From the NCBI GenBank assembly GCA_028826165.1, contig JAPDFW010000143.1, forward strand, positions 1 to 64,000: 64,000 nucleotides of DNA, written 5' to 3'. Shown here piece by piece: positions 20,201-36,909 of this stretch. The stretch is from Anaeramoeba ignava. Taxonomy: Eukaryota > Metamonada > Anaeramoebidae. The notes under the pieces are model-generated. The model ran no database searches. It saw only the letters and a list, made by a program, of their open reading frames with translations, and was not told where the DNA came from. Position 1 is the stretch's first letter. Every line of letters starts with the position of its first letter. The translations under genes were made by a program, and so were the position numbers.

Positions 20201-22481
20201 TTTAATTTATAATTTTAATTTATAATTTTTATTTTATAATTTTAATTTATAATTTTAATTTATAATTTTATTTATAATTTTATTTATAATTTTTATTTAT
20301 AATTTTAATTTATAATTTTATTTATAATTTTATTTATAATTTAATTTTAATTTATAATTTTAATTTATAATTTTATTTATAATTTAATTTATAATTTAAT
20401 TTATAATTTAATTTATAATTTTATTTATAATTTTATTTATAATTTTATTTATAATTTAATTTATTTTTTATTTTATTTTTAATTTTATTATTTATAATTT
20501 TATTTTATAATTTAATTTTATTTATAATTTTATTTATAATTTTATTTATAATTTTAATTTATAATTTTAATTTATAATTTTATTTATAATTTTAAATTTA
20601 TAATTTTATTTATAATTTTAATTTATAATTTTATTTATAATTTTAATTTATAATTTTATTTATAATTTTATTTATAATTTTTAATTTATAATTTTTATTT
20701 ATATTTTTATTTATAATTTTATTTATAATTTTAATTTATAATTTTATTTATAATTTTATTTTATAATTTTAATTTATAATTTTAATTTATAATTTTATTT
20801 ATAATTTTAATTTATAATTTTATTTATAATTTAATTTATAATTTTATTTATAATTTTATTTATAATTTTATTTATAATTTTATTTTATAATTTTATTTAT
20901 AATTTTATTTATAATTTTAATTTATAATTTTAATTTATAATTTTATTTATAATTTAATTTATATTTTTTTTTATTTTTATTTTAATTTTATTTATAATTT
21001 TATTTATATTTTTATTTTTATTTTATTTTTATTTATAATTTTATTTATAATTTAATTTATAATTTTATTTATAATTTTAATTTATAATTTTTATTTATAA
21101 TTTTATTTATTTTTAATTTTATATTTTATTTATAATTTAATTTATAATTTAATTTTTTATTTATAATTTTAATTTATAAATTTAATTTATAATTTTATTT
21201 ATAATTTTATTTATAATTTTATTTATAATTTAATTTATAATTTTATTTATAATTTTATTTATAATTTAATTTATAATTTAATTTATAATTTTATTTATAA
21301 TTTTATTTATAATTTAATTTATAATTTTATTTATAATTTTATTTATAATTTTATTTTATAATTTTAATTTATAATTTTATTTATTATTTTATTTATAATT
21401 TTATTTATAATTTTATTTATAATTTAATTTATAATTTTATTTATAATTTAATTTATAATTTTATTTATAATTTTAATTTATAATTTTATTTATAATTTTA
21501 TTTATAATTTATTTATAATTTTATTTATAATTTTATTTATAATTTTATTTATAATTTTATTTATAATTTTATTTATAATTTAATTTATAATTTTATTTAT
21601 AATTTTAATTTATAATTTTAATTTATAATTTTAATTTATAATTTTATTTATAATTTTATTTATAATTTTAATTTATAATTTTAATTTTATTTATAATTTT
21701 ATTTATAATTTTATTTATAATTTTATTTATAATTTATTTATAATTTTATTTATAATTTTAATTTATAATTTTATTTATAATTTAATTTATAATTTAATTT
21801 ATAATTTTATTTATAATTTTAATTTATAATTTTATTTATAATTTAATTTATAATTTAATTTATAATTTTAATTTATATTTTAATTTATAATTTTAATTTA
21901 TAATTTTATTTATATTTTTATTTATAATTTTATTTATAATTTTAATTTATAATTCAATTTATAATTTTATTAATAATTTAATTTTATATTTTAATTTATA
22001 ATTTTAATTTATAATTTTTATTTATAATTTATTTATAATTTTATTTATAATTTTTATTTATAATTTTTATTTATAATTTATTTATAATTTAATTTATAAT
22101 TTTATTTATAATTTAATTTATATTTTAATTTATAATTTAATTTATAATTTAATTTATAATTTTATTTATAATTTTATTTATAATTTTATTTATAATTTTA
22201 TTTATAATTTTATTTATAATTCAAACAAACCTTTTAAAAGGAAATGGTTTTAAAGAGTATTCATATAATTTAACATATTGGAACTTACGAAGAGAAATAA
22301 ATTGATAAATATTTAAACAAATAAAAGGAAATTTATAAAAAAATTGACCATCAGATAATTTCAAAGTAAATCTATCAAAACAAGAAGAATAACCAATTCC
22401 AATAATTTGAAGAATAGGTTCTTTAACAGTTTTTCCTTGTACAATATCTATAATTGAACCACTTGTTAAAGGAGAATTCAT
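14248..22481 (-). CDS. Large protein: RPA70N-like OB fold, Asn/Gln/Leu/Glu repeats, C-terminal zinc finger
   Basis: Exon 1 (22231-22481) starts at an ATG and encodes an N-terminal OB fold like that of replication protein A1: [34 protein letters not shown]. The 3' splice site at 18461 continues it in frame ([20 protein letters not shown], completing the fold). The next ORF (downstream of 18139) contains WD40-like strands ([26 protein letters not shown]). Between 18183 and 18139 a 43-base GT-AG intron is likely, but its phases miss by one base in an A-run. Long NQ-type repeats follow, with one slip near 16793 that must be corrected to stay in frame, then conserved blocks ([39 protein letters not shown]). 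A treble-clef-like finger ([23 protein letters not shown]) ends the protein. DNA-linked function is only suggested by the OB fold. The model could also be two genes. Confidence 0.55.
14580..17260 (-). repeat. Coding satellite blocks in the large protein
   Basis: Three blocks of hexamers and dodecamers lie in the coding sequence: about 14583-14910 (Asn-Gln), 15265-16200 (Asn-Leu-Asn-Glu and Asn-Leu-Asn-Gln, with Ser and Ile variants) and 16555-17255 (Asn-Gln with Glu, Leu, Lys and Pro interruptions). The middle block keeps a 12-base period (AATTTAAATGAA / AATTTAAATCAA on the coding strand). Conserved, non-repetitive sequence sits between them. Confidence 0.85.
18461..22230 (-). repeat. 3.77-kb satellite intron (TATAATTTTATT family)
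   Basis: On the plus strand nearly every base from about 18470 to 22220 belongs to 10-13-base variants of ATTTATAATTTT. The block is bordered on the minus strand by GTTTGTTTG (donor, 22230) and TTAATTTTAG-type acceptor sequence at 18461. Joining the two borders restores an OB-fold frame. Copies vary in length by one to three bases and no higher-order unit is obvious by eye. Confidence 0.85.
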
Positions 22482-22545
22482 TTAAACAAAAATGAAAAAT
22501 GAAAAATGAAAAATGAAAAAAATGAAAAATGAAAAAAATGATTTT
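22482..22545 (-). promoter_or_regulatory. Upstream CAT/T-tract array
   Basis: Six ATGAAAAA-type units stand in a row before the ATG at 22481; on the coding strand they read TTTTTCAT repeated. The gap to the next stop codon (22553) is only 71 bases, so this tract is the whole intergenic space. Confidence 0.5.
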
Positions 22546-22552
22546 TTATTTT

Positions 22553-23803
22553 TTAAATTATTTCAGAAATTCTTTTTAATAATTGTGTTGGATTGAAAGG
22601 AAAAAGATTCTTTTGATATGAACTTGATATTGATAAATACAACTTCATAAATATTTTCTGTATTCCTTCTTTTTCTACACTTAAATCTTCATCAATTTTT
22701 CTTTTTTTATTTTCATTTAAATTTTTTAATTTCAAATAATTTGAATAAAATTTTAAGAAATGAAGCAAATAAACTAACACAAGTTCGCTCATTTCCGCGC
22801 TTAGAATCCAATCAAGTAATATTGTATGATCGAAACTAATTTCTTGAGCAAATATTTCAAACATTTTAATTGGTGAAAAATTTAATCTAAAATTTGAAAT
22901 TTTTTCATCTTGATTTTGCTTTAATTTTAAATAAATAAAAAGAAAATCATCAAGAATTTGAATCAAAAGTTCATCATTTGAAAAAACTAAATCAATTATA
23001 AGTTTTGGATTGTTTAAAAACTGTTGAAGATATTGATTGATTTCTATCATTTTAAAAAAATGTTGATAATTTTTTTCATTTATATTTTCCTTGTTTATAT
23101 TTTCTAAAGTTAATTTGGATAATCTAAAAAATAAAGAAATGGAAAATTGTTTCAATTCTTCATTTCCAAATAAAATTGATGAATTTTCTATGATTTTATT
23201 TGATAATTTTTGTATTTGTTGATGATCTAATATTTTCAATTTTGAAATGGAATATAAAAGTTGCAATAATTTTTGGCAGCTTGGTTCATAATTAAGAGGT
23301 AATAACTCAATAAACCTTGAGGAAAAAGAACCCAATAAAAAATTTTTATTCTCTTTTGAAATGTATGCTTGATCAATTAAGGTTTCAAAGAAGGAAAAAA
23401 TTGGGAACAAAATTGAAGGATGAAAATTTTGAGAAAAAAACCAATTAAAAATTAATAAAAAAAGATTTTGTTCATAAAAATTGTCTTCTAATGCATATTT
23501 CATTATTCTTAATGAATGTTTTAATGGATTTCCTGCCGATTCTTTGTCTTCTTTTATTTCCAAATTTGTTATTTTTGAGACTATTTTTTCAATAATTATT
23601 TTTTTATCTTCATTTGTTACTTTTGATAATAATTTTATAATAATTGTTGATGCAAAAAATGAAATGATTTTATTTGGAAACCAAAGATATTTTATCATTT
23701 CCTCTAAATTTTGTTGATTTAGTTCTAAATAATTTGTTTTCATTTCAGAAAAAATTTTATAAAAAAAAGAAAACTCTTTTTGGATTTTTAAATCAAAATT
23801 CAT
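22553..23803 (-). CDS. Lines (LINS1)-like protein
   Basis: A single 416-residue frame, helical throughout, from an ATG preceded by A/T leader. The most informative part is SFDHTILLDWILSAEMSELV followed by YLLHFLKFYSNYL (about residues 325-365). It matches the C-terminal signature of Lines homologues, where an FDH..LLDxLIS.ET segment precedes xYLLxYLK. The remainder is alpha-helical-repeat-like without motifs. Lines proteins are poorly understood; the human homologue is linked to neural development and its molecular role is unknown. Family assignment rests on one motif and overall character. The gene is divergent from the Rab7 gene. Confidence 0.55.
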   Translation of the reverse strand: MNFDLKIQKEFSFFYKIFSEMKTNYLELNQQNLEEMIKYLWFPNKIISFFASTIIIKLLSKVTNEDKKIIIEKIVSKITNLEIKEDKESAGNPLKHSLRIMKYALEDNFYEQNLFLLIFNWFFSQNFHPSILFPIFSFFETLIDQAYISKENKNFLLGSFSSRFIELLPLNYEPSCQKLLQLLYSISKLKILDHQQIQKLSNKIIENSSILFGNEELKQFSISLFFRLSKLTLENINKENINEKNYQHFFKMIEINQYLQQFLNNPKLIIDLVFSNDELLIQILDDFLFIYLKLKQNQDEKISNFRLNFSPIKMFEIFAQEISFDHTILLDWILSAEMSELVLVYLLHFLKFYSNYLKLKNLNENKKRKIDEDLSVEKEGIQKIFMKLYLSISSSYQKNLFPFNPTQLLKRISEII

Positions 23804-23973
23804 TTAAATAAATAAATAAAATAAAAAAGGAGAATAATTTAATTTAAAAATAAAATGAAAAAAATGAAAGGAGAAAAAATTATTTTTTTTTTAATTTTTT
23901 TTTTTCATTTTTTTCATTTTCTTTTTGTTCTATTTTCTTCTATTTGTGTTTTGTTCTGTTTAATTTTTTAAAA
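23804..23973. promoter_or_regulatory. Divergent promoter (Lines-like / Rab7)
   Basis: 170 bases between divergent starts. ATGAAAAAAATGAAAGG (about 23854-23872) faces the minus-strand gene, and TTTTTTCATTTTTTTCATTT (about 23902-23921) faces the plus-strand gene. The rest is A- or T-runs. Confidence 0.5.
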
Positions 23974-26621
23974 ATGAATTTTGACCAAAAATTGTTCAAA
24001 GTTATTTTACTTGGAGATGCAGGGTTTGAATTATTAAAATTAAAACATTTTCCAAAAAAAAAAACTGAAAAAAAAAATATAAAATTGTTTTTGCTTTTTT
24101 TTTTTTGCTTTTCCTTTTTTGCTTTCCTTTTTTTTCCGTTTTTTTCTTGTTTATTTTTTAGTGTTGGAAAAACTTCTTTAATGAATACTTATGTTAATCA
24201 AACTTTTAGTGAACAATATAAAGCAACAATTGGAGCAGATTTTTTAACAAAAGAATTGAAAGTAAAATTTAATTTTAATTTTAATTTTAATTTTAATTTT
24301 AATTTTAATTTTAATTTTAATTTTAATTTTAATTTTCAAAAGGTTTTAATATACAATTTTAATTTTAATTTTCATTTTTTTTTCAAAAAGGTTGATGAAT
24401 TTGATTTCCAAAAATACAAAGAAAAATTCAAAAATTTATTTTTACAAAAATTCAAATTTATTTAAAATTTGAAAAATTTATTTAAAAAAAAATTTAAAAA
24501 TTGATGTTTAAATTAAATTTAAACGAATACAAATTAAAATTAAATTCAAAAATCAAATTAAAAAAAATTAAAATTTAAAAAATTTAAATTAAAAATTCCA
24601 AATTTAAAAATTGATGTTTCAAATTCAAAATTAAATTTAAATTCAAATTCAAATTTAAATTCAAATTCAAATTAAAATTAAAATTAAAATTAAAATCAAA
24701 AATCAAAAATCAAAATCAAAATTCAAATTTAAATTCAAAAAAATCAAATCAAATTCAAATTCAAAATCAAATTCAAATTCAAATTCAAATTCAAATTCAA
24801 AATTAAATTTAAAATTCAAAATTCAAATTTAAAATCAAAATCAAATTCAAAATTTCAAAATCAAAATCAAAATCAAATTCAAATTCAAATTCAAATTTCA
24901 AAATCAAAATTCAAAATCAAAATCAAAATTCAAAATCAAAATAAAATCAAATTCAAATTCAAATTCAAAATCAAAATCAAAATCAAAATCAAATTCAAAT
25001 TCAAATCAAAATTAAAATCAAATTCAAATTCAAAATCAAAATCAAATTCAAATTCAAATTCAAATTCAAAATCAAAATCAAAATTAAAATTAAAATCAAA
25101 TTCAAATTCAAATTCAAATTAAAATTAAATTTAAATTTAAAATTCAAATAGATTTGGGATACTGCTGGTTTGTTATTTACTTTTATTTCATTTCATATTT
25201 TAATTTAATTATTTATGATCCAAAAAAAAACAAACAAAAATCCATTTTTTCTTTACAATTTTTTTATAATAAATATAAATATTAAAAAAATTAAAAAAAA
25301 TAGGACAAGAAAGATTTCAAAGTTTAAGTGTTGCTTTTTATCGAGGAGCAGATTGTTGTGTTTTAATTTATGATGTTAATGATTTAAAAACATTTGAATC
25401 TCTAGAAGTTTGGCGAGATGAATTTCTCGTTCAAGCAGGTCCAGAAGAACCTGATTCATTTCCTTTTGTTGTTATCGGAAATAAAATTGATTTAAATCAA
25501 AGAACTGTATTTATGATTCAATATTCAATTCAATATTTAATTCAAAATTCAATATTTAATATTCAATTTAATATTCAATTCAATTAAATTAATTCAATAT
25601 TCAATTTAATATTCAATTTAATTCAATATTCAATTTAATATTCAATATTCAATATTCAATTCAATATTCAATATTCAATTCAATATTTAATATTTAATTC
25701 AATTCAATATTCAATTCAATATTCAATAATTCAATTCAATTTAATTCAATATTTCAATATTTAATATTCAATAATTCAATTCAATATTCAATTCAATATT
25801 CAATTCAATTCAATTCATATTCAATTCAATTCAATTCAATTTAATATTCAATTCAATATTCAATTCAATTCCATTCAATATTCAAATTCAATTCAATATT
25901 CAATTCAATTCAATTCAATTCAATATTCAATTCAATATTTCAATTCAATATTCAATATTCAATTCAATTCAATTCAATATTTAATATTCAATTCAATATT
26001 CAATTCAATTCAATTCAATATTCAATTCAATATTCAATTCAATATTCAATATTATTCAATTTAATATTCAATTCAATATTCAATTCAATATTCAATTCAA
26101 TATTCAATATTCAATTGGAAATTATTCATTTTTTATTCAATATTCAATTCAATATTCAATATTTAATTCAATATTCAATTCAAATTCAATTCAATTAAAT
26201 TTAATTTAATATTTAATTCAATATTTAATTTAATATTCAATTCAATATTCAATATTTAATTCAATATTCAATTCAATATTCAATTCAATATTCAATTCAA
26301 TTCAATTAAATTTAATTTAATATTTAATTTAATATTTAATTCAATATTCAATTCAATTCAATATTTAATTCAATTCAAAATTAAAATTGAAAATATTTGA
26401 AAAAGGTTGCAAGACAAAGAGCTGAAGCATGGTGTCATGAAAAAGGAGGATTAGAACATTTTGAAACAAGTGCAAAAGAATCAATAAATGTTGATAAAGC
26501 TTTTAATGCAATTGCAAAGAAAGTATTAAAAAAAGAACTTGATTCTGAAATGTTTGGACAAATTCCTGATGATGTTATTGTTCCTAAAACAGAAACAAAG
26601 AAAAAAACTGGATGTTGCTAA
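23974..26621 (+). CDS. RAB7: Rab7-type small GTPase
   Basis: Exons: 23974-24023, 24162-24261, about 24391-24417, 25152-25167, 25304-25506 and 26406-26621, giving about 203 residues, the usual Rab7 size. Visible motifs: P-loop GDAGVGKTS (split by intron 1), effector region [63 protein letters not shown], and a C-terminal CC prenylation signal (KKKTGCC). Rab7 drives late endosome-lysosome fusion and transport. The third exon (VDEFDFQKY) has the right length between KELK and IWDTAG, but no GT donor follows it, so that junction is uncertain: a non-canonical site or an assembly error. Three introns carry satellite DNA of different families. Confidence 0.88.
24264..25150 (+). repeat. Satellites in Rab7 introns 2 and 3
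   Basis: Intron 2 holds a TTTTAA hexamer run (24268-24336). After exon 3 the sequence passes through A/T-rich single-copy DNA, then a long field of AAATTC and AAAATC hexamers in alternating short blocks (about 24625-25145), ending at the AG before IWDTAG. Confidence 0.8.
25507..26405 (+). repeat. Satellite intron 5 of Rab7 (ATTCAATATTCAATTC family)
   Basis: An 899-base GT-AG intron in which nearly all sequence is ATTCA pentamers alternating as ATTCAATATTCAATTCAATT, with TTTAAT variants. Unit and composition differ from the other introns of the same gene. Confidence 0.85.
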
Positions 26622-27138
26622 TCAAAATCAAAGTTAATTAACCAATTAAAAATTTTTTTCTGTTTTTTAACAAACAAACAAAACAAAACAAAACAAAACA
26701 AAATTCTTTCCTTATTTTCCATTTTTTTTTTAGAACTTTTTTTTTTCATTCATTCAATCATTCTTTTTTTTTCAAATTTCATGTCGTTTTTCAAATTATT
26801 CAAAAAAAAAAATATTTTCTTTTATTTTCTTTTATTTTCTTTTATTTTAAACAAAATAAAACAAATTCCAAAAACAAAATTAAAATCTTTATTAATTTAA
26901 AATTGTGAAGAATTCTTTTTTTATTTGATCAATAAATAAATAAAAAAAAAAAATAAAAAGAAAAAGAAACAATTTTTGATTTTAAATTAATTAAGTAAAA
27001 AGTCATAGTATCTAAAATTAAATAAAAAAAAAAATAATAAAAATAAAAATAAAAAAAAAATATACTTATCGTGTCAAATTTTATTTTTTTTATTTTTTTC
27101 ATTTTTTTTCATTTTTCATTTTCCATTTTTTTTGTTTA
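26622..27138. other. Intergenic region Rab7 - Hsp110
   Basis: No gene is visible. The left part holds an AACAAAACAAAACAAAACAA run (about 26680) as 3' flank of Rab7, a TTTTATTTTCTTTTATTTTC run (about 26817-26845), and A-runs. The last 50 bases before the Hsp110 ATG contain the usual TTTTTTCATTTTTTTTCATT and TTTTTCATTTTCCATT units (27090-27130). Confidence 0.5.
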
Positions 27139-30100
27139 ATGTCGACAATTGGATTTGATTTTGGAACAGAAAAGTCTGTTGTTGCAATTGCTCAAAGTGG
27201 AGGAGTTGATGTTCTTCAAAATGAATTTTCTGAAAGAGAAACTTTGTAAGTTAATTTTTTTTTTAAATTTCAGCAAATAATCCAAAAAAAATCTATTATT
27301 AATAATTAATAAATAAATAATTAATATTAAATTAATAATTTATAATGAATATTAAATTGATTTTTATTTCTTTATTAGATCAATTATCCATTTTGAGTCA
27401 CATAAAAAAACTATTGGAACAAATGCTGAAAAATCAAGAATATCAAATCATGAAAATATTTTAATTTTAATGAAAAGAATGTTAGGCAAAAAAATAGATG
27501 AAGAAATAATTAAAAAATTAATAGAATCAACAAAATATTCAAATATAATTGAAGGAGAAAATAAAAGAATAGAATATCAAATTTCATATGGTGATTCAAC
27601 TAAAATTTTAAGTGCAGAACAAGCTACTGCAATTATGTTATCAAAATTACAAGAAATTGCACAATTTGATCATCAAACAAAAGAAACTGTTTTATCTGTA
27701 TATTTTTTTAATAACAAACAATTTTTCATTTTGAATTTGATTGTGCTTGTGATTTTGATTTTGATTTTGATTTTGATTTTGATTTCGATTTTGATTTTGA
27801 TTTCGATTTCGATTTTGATTTCGATTTTGATTTCGATTTCGATTTTGATTTCGATTTTGATTTCGATTTTGATTTCGATTTTGATTTTGATTTCGATTTC
27901 GATTTTGATTTCGATTTTGATTTCGATTTCGATTTCGATTTTGATTTTGAATTGAATATTAATTTAATTTAATTTAATTTGATTTGATTTAATTTAATTT
28001 AATTTAATTTGATTTGATTTAAATTAATTTAATTTAATTTGATTTAATTTAATTTAATTTAATTTAATTTTAATTTAATTTAATTTAATTTAATTTAATT
28101 TAATTTAATTTAATTTAATTTAATTTAATTTAATTTAATTTAATTTAATTTAATTTAATTTGATTTAATTTGATTTAATTTAATTTGATTTGATTTAATT
28201 AAATTTGATTTAATTTGATTTAATTTAATTTAATTTAATTTAATTTAATTTAATTTAATTTAATTTTAATTTAATTTAATTTGATTTTAATTTGATTTGA
28301 TTTAATTTTAATTTGATTTGATTTAAATTAATTTGATTTGATTTAAATTTAATTAATTTTGATTTGATTTAATGAATCGACTTGATTTCGGTTCAGAAAA
28401 AAAAAGATCTAAAACTAACTTTCCTAATTGAGTAATTTTGTGAAAATAAGAAGTTTTTTTTTGTTGATCAAAATAATGGAAAGAATTGAAAATTGAAAAT
28501 TGAATAAAAAAATAAAAATTAAAAATTAAAAATTATCGAATAAAAAAAAAACTAATTTAAATTGTAAAAAATAGTATCCAATTTATTTCACAGACAAACA
28601 AAGATGCGCATTAATCGATTCAGCAAAAATATCAGGGATTAATTTAGTAGGAATGATTAGCGAACCACTTGCAATATCAATCGCTTATGGTTTTCCAAAA
28701 AGAAATTTTCCTCCAATTAATCAAAAACCTTATAGAGTTTGTTTTGTTGATTTTGGAGCTTCTCATATAACTTCAACAATAACTGAATTTTGGCAAGGAA
28801 AAATGCAAATAATATCAACAGCATTTGATAATAATATTGGAGGTTATTCAATTGATAATATAATCTACAAAAAAGTTTCCGAAATGCTTTTTAATCAATT
28901 TGCAATTGATGTAAATAATTTGAAACATAAAATGCAGGTCAGATTGCTATTTAGTTGTATTTCATTAAAGAAGAAATTCAGTCGCAATCAAAAAGAAGCT
29001 GTTATTTTTGGAAATTTCACGGAAAATCAAGAAGTTTCATTAACATTTAAATTCGAAGATTTCGAACAAATAATTTCAAGCGAAATTGAAAAAGCAATTT
29101 CGGTTGTTGAAAAATCAATTATTCTTTCCAAGCTTGAGAAAGAAGAAATAGATTCAATAGAAATTGTTGGAGGATCATCAAGAATATTATTGTTTAAGAA
29201 AAAATTAACACAATTTTTTGGGAAGTCTTTATCAACAACAATGCACACCACCGAGTGTGTTGCGCGAGGATGCGCATATCATGCTGTATTAAAAAGCTCA
29301 CGTTTTGGAACCAAACCATTTGAATATTCGGATATTTATCCTTTTGGGGTTTCTTTGTCCTGGACAAGCGATGCCGAGGATATTCATAGTATTTTCACTC
29401 TCAATCCAATATCAGCATTCACTCTGGATTTGGTCCAACCATTTCAAGCAATTCCTGTTGTTTATCAAGTGCATTTGGTCAGGAATCTTAATTTTATTCT
29501 CCAAATTCAATATTCTTCGCATCAAATTAAACCTTTTGTTTTGGAGGAGCATCTTCAAGAAGACTTTATTTCCCAATATTTATTTTCTGTCCCAAAAAAT
29601 CAACAAAATCATGATCAACCCTCAAAAAATTCCATCGATGTTTTCTTCGAGATTGATTGCTTTTGGTCTTTTTAAGCTTCAAAAGGCCTCCGTTTATCAA
29701 TCCAACGAGTCTCTTTCTTCTCCAAAAATTATCCAAATTATCCCTCATTTTTATAAACAAACCGAACAGAAAAATGTTATTTTTCCAAATTATTTTTCTC
29801 AAAACGAAAAAGATTATAAGCAAATTGAAATGAAAGAAAATCACATCCAAGAAAACGAAATGAATTTACAAAAGAACAATCGTTCATTACAAAAGATATC
29901 GAATTTTATTGAAAAAGATCCACGATTAACAATTTTGAATGGAAATGAAAATCAAAATGAAAATCAAATTAAAATTAAAAATCAAAATCAAAATGAAAAT
30001 CAAAATTTGAATGAAAATAAAAATCAATACGAATATTTGAATCAATACTTCAATCAATACCAAGTATCAAAATTAGAGGAAATTCATCCGCTAAAAAATG

Positions 30101-30922
30101 AGAATGGAATGAAACAAGAACAACTCCAAAATTTAATCCAAGAAGAAATGGAAATGGAAAAAAATCATTCAGTTGTTCTTGAAACAGAAAACGCAAGAAA
30201 TGAACTTGAAAAATACGCATACACACTCAGAAAAGGATTTGAATATCAATGGACAACATATATAACTCAACAACATGTGAATTCGGTTCTTCCTCATATT
30301 ACAGACTTAATTGATTGGATTTACAGTGAGGGATACAACGAAACAAAGCAAGAATATCAAAAAAGATTGCAACAACTTCATTCTTTTGGAGATCCAATTG
30401 AAAATCGAAAATTGCAATTCGAAAATATTTCTGAAGGTTTCCAAAGTTTTTCAATCCTTTTAGATTCACATTTACAAAATGCAATTCAGCAAAATCAAAA
30501 TTTTTCCATTTCTCATGATGACTTCAAATTGATTCAAGACAAAACTTCCGAAATGAGACAATGGATTGAAGCTAAATCAAAAGAATTTTCTGTTTTCCCA
30601 ATGACTGAAGATCCTCCTTTTGATTCTTTAATTATTCTCCAAAAACAAAATGAATATGAGAAATTTTGTCAAAATATTTTAAATTCTGAACAACAAAAAA
30701 CAACAACAACAACAACAACAACAACTTTCTGAATTTCAAAAAGATTCAAAAAAAACAAAAAAACGTTCAAAAGATGAACAATCAAATCCTGTAAAAAAGA
30801 AAATGAAAGATAAAAAAAAATTATCACCTTTAAATACTTCTCCAACTTCAAATACTTTTGAAAATTATTCAGATTTAAATTTTGATTTAATTTCTTCAGA
30901 ACAAACAAAAAAAGAAGATTGA
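27139..30922 (+). CDS. Hsp110-type chaperone (Hsp70 superfamily nucleotide-exchange factor)
   Basis: Exons: 27139-27245, 27379-27697 and 28575 onward; joins keep frame. N-terminal ATPase fold: IGFDFGTEKSVVAIAQSGG, ISNHENILILMKR, LSAEQATAIMLSKL, YPIYFTDKQR, INLVGMISEPLAISIAYGF, VDFGASH, FDNNIGG, IEIVGGSSRI, TTECVARGCAYHAVL and YPFGVSLSW. Loss of the classic Hsp70 peptide-groove sequence, the acidic-loop low-complexity insert (EN-rich, about 29940-30060) and the C-terminal helices (ARNELEKYAYTLRKGFEY, MRQWIEAKS) mark it as Hsp110/Sse rather than Hsp70. Such proteins release ADP from Hsp70 and hold unfolded clients. Two one-base breaks: an extra T at 29661-29664 (IDCF then GLFKLQKASVYQ) and a slip in the A6 run near 30700 ahead of a CAA tract. 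About 870 residues when read through. Confidence 0.87.
27698..28574 (+). repeat. Satellite intron 2 of Hsp110
   Basis: The first half is TTTTGATTTCGA (about 27750-27950), the second AATTTAATTT / GATTT pentamers (about 27960-28375), followed by 180 bases of non-repetitive A-rich sequence before the acceptor. The upstream reading frame stays open through the first block (about 250 bases) although it is intronic. Confidence 0.8.
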
Positions 30923-31105
30923 AAAGAAAAAAAAAAAACGAAATAAAAAATTTCTTTTCTTTTTTTTGGAATTAATAAACTTTTTTTTTTTTTGTAATTT
31001 TGTGATTAGAAAAATAAAAAAAAAAAACGAAAAAATTTTTTGCTTTTTGTTTTTAAAAAAATTTTAGTTAATGAAAAAAAAAAAAAAAAAAATGAAAGAA
31101 GTTTA

Positions 31106-36449
<5,344 letters not shown>

Positions 36450-36909
36450 TTTTTTTTTTTTAAAATGAAAAAAAAAGAAAAGAAGAGAAAAAAAAAGAAA
36501 AATGAAAAATGAAAAAAATGAAAAATGAAAAAAAAAAAAGGAAAAAATTATAAAAAAAAAAAAGAATGAATAAGAATGAAATTTAAAAAATGAAATTAAA
36601 AATGATATTAAAATTTTGAATTTGATTTTATTTTAAGTTTTTTTTGCCGGTTAGAAATAGAAAGAATTTCTCTTTTTTTTTTTGTAAAGAAAGATTGATC
36701 ATCTGCCGGAAAAAAAGATTTTATTTGTTGTTTTTTTTTTTGGATTGTTTTTGTTTTTGTTTTGTTTTTGTTTTTGTTTTTGTTTTTGTTTTGTTTTTGT
36801 TTTTGTTTTTGTTTTTGTTTTTGTTTTTGTTTTTGTATTTGTTTTTGTTTAAAATAATAATTTTTTTTTGGGAACTTTTCAAAAAAATTTTTTTTGGATT
36901 TAAATCAAT
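36450..36909. other. Intergenic region YAK1 - SAR1
   Basis: The left 90 bases carry ATGAAAAATGAAAAAAATG units (36499-36530), the upstream element of the YAK1 gene. The right part contains a TTTTTG hexamer run (about 36750-36850) within the 3' flank of the SAR1 gene. Open frames across that run are periodic Leu/Phe/Val strings and not genes. Confidence 0.5.

Noticed and set aside
18181-22230. Centromere or telomere-associated satellite
   Set aside because: The repeat is enclosed by splice signals that rejoin an OB-fold frame, and active-looking genes flank it closely; no telomeric G-rich repeat is present.
27698-27955. C-terminal Ile-Leu-Ser extension of the second Hsp110 exon
   Set aside because: The conserved Hsp110 frame resumes at 28575 (YPIYFTDKQR) after a GT-AG join; the extension is satellite.
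30700-30732. Polythreonine end of Hsp110
   Set aside because: Reading the CAA array one base over gives a Gln tract followed by ordinary KR/E-rich coding sequence to 30922, so the Thr run is a frame artefact.
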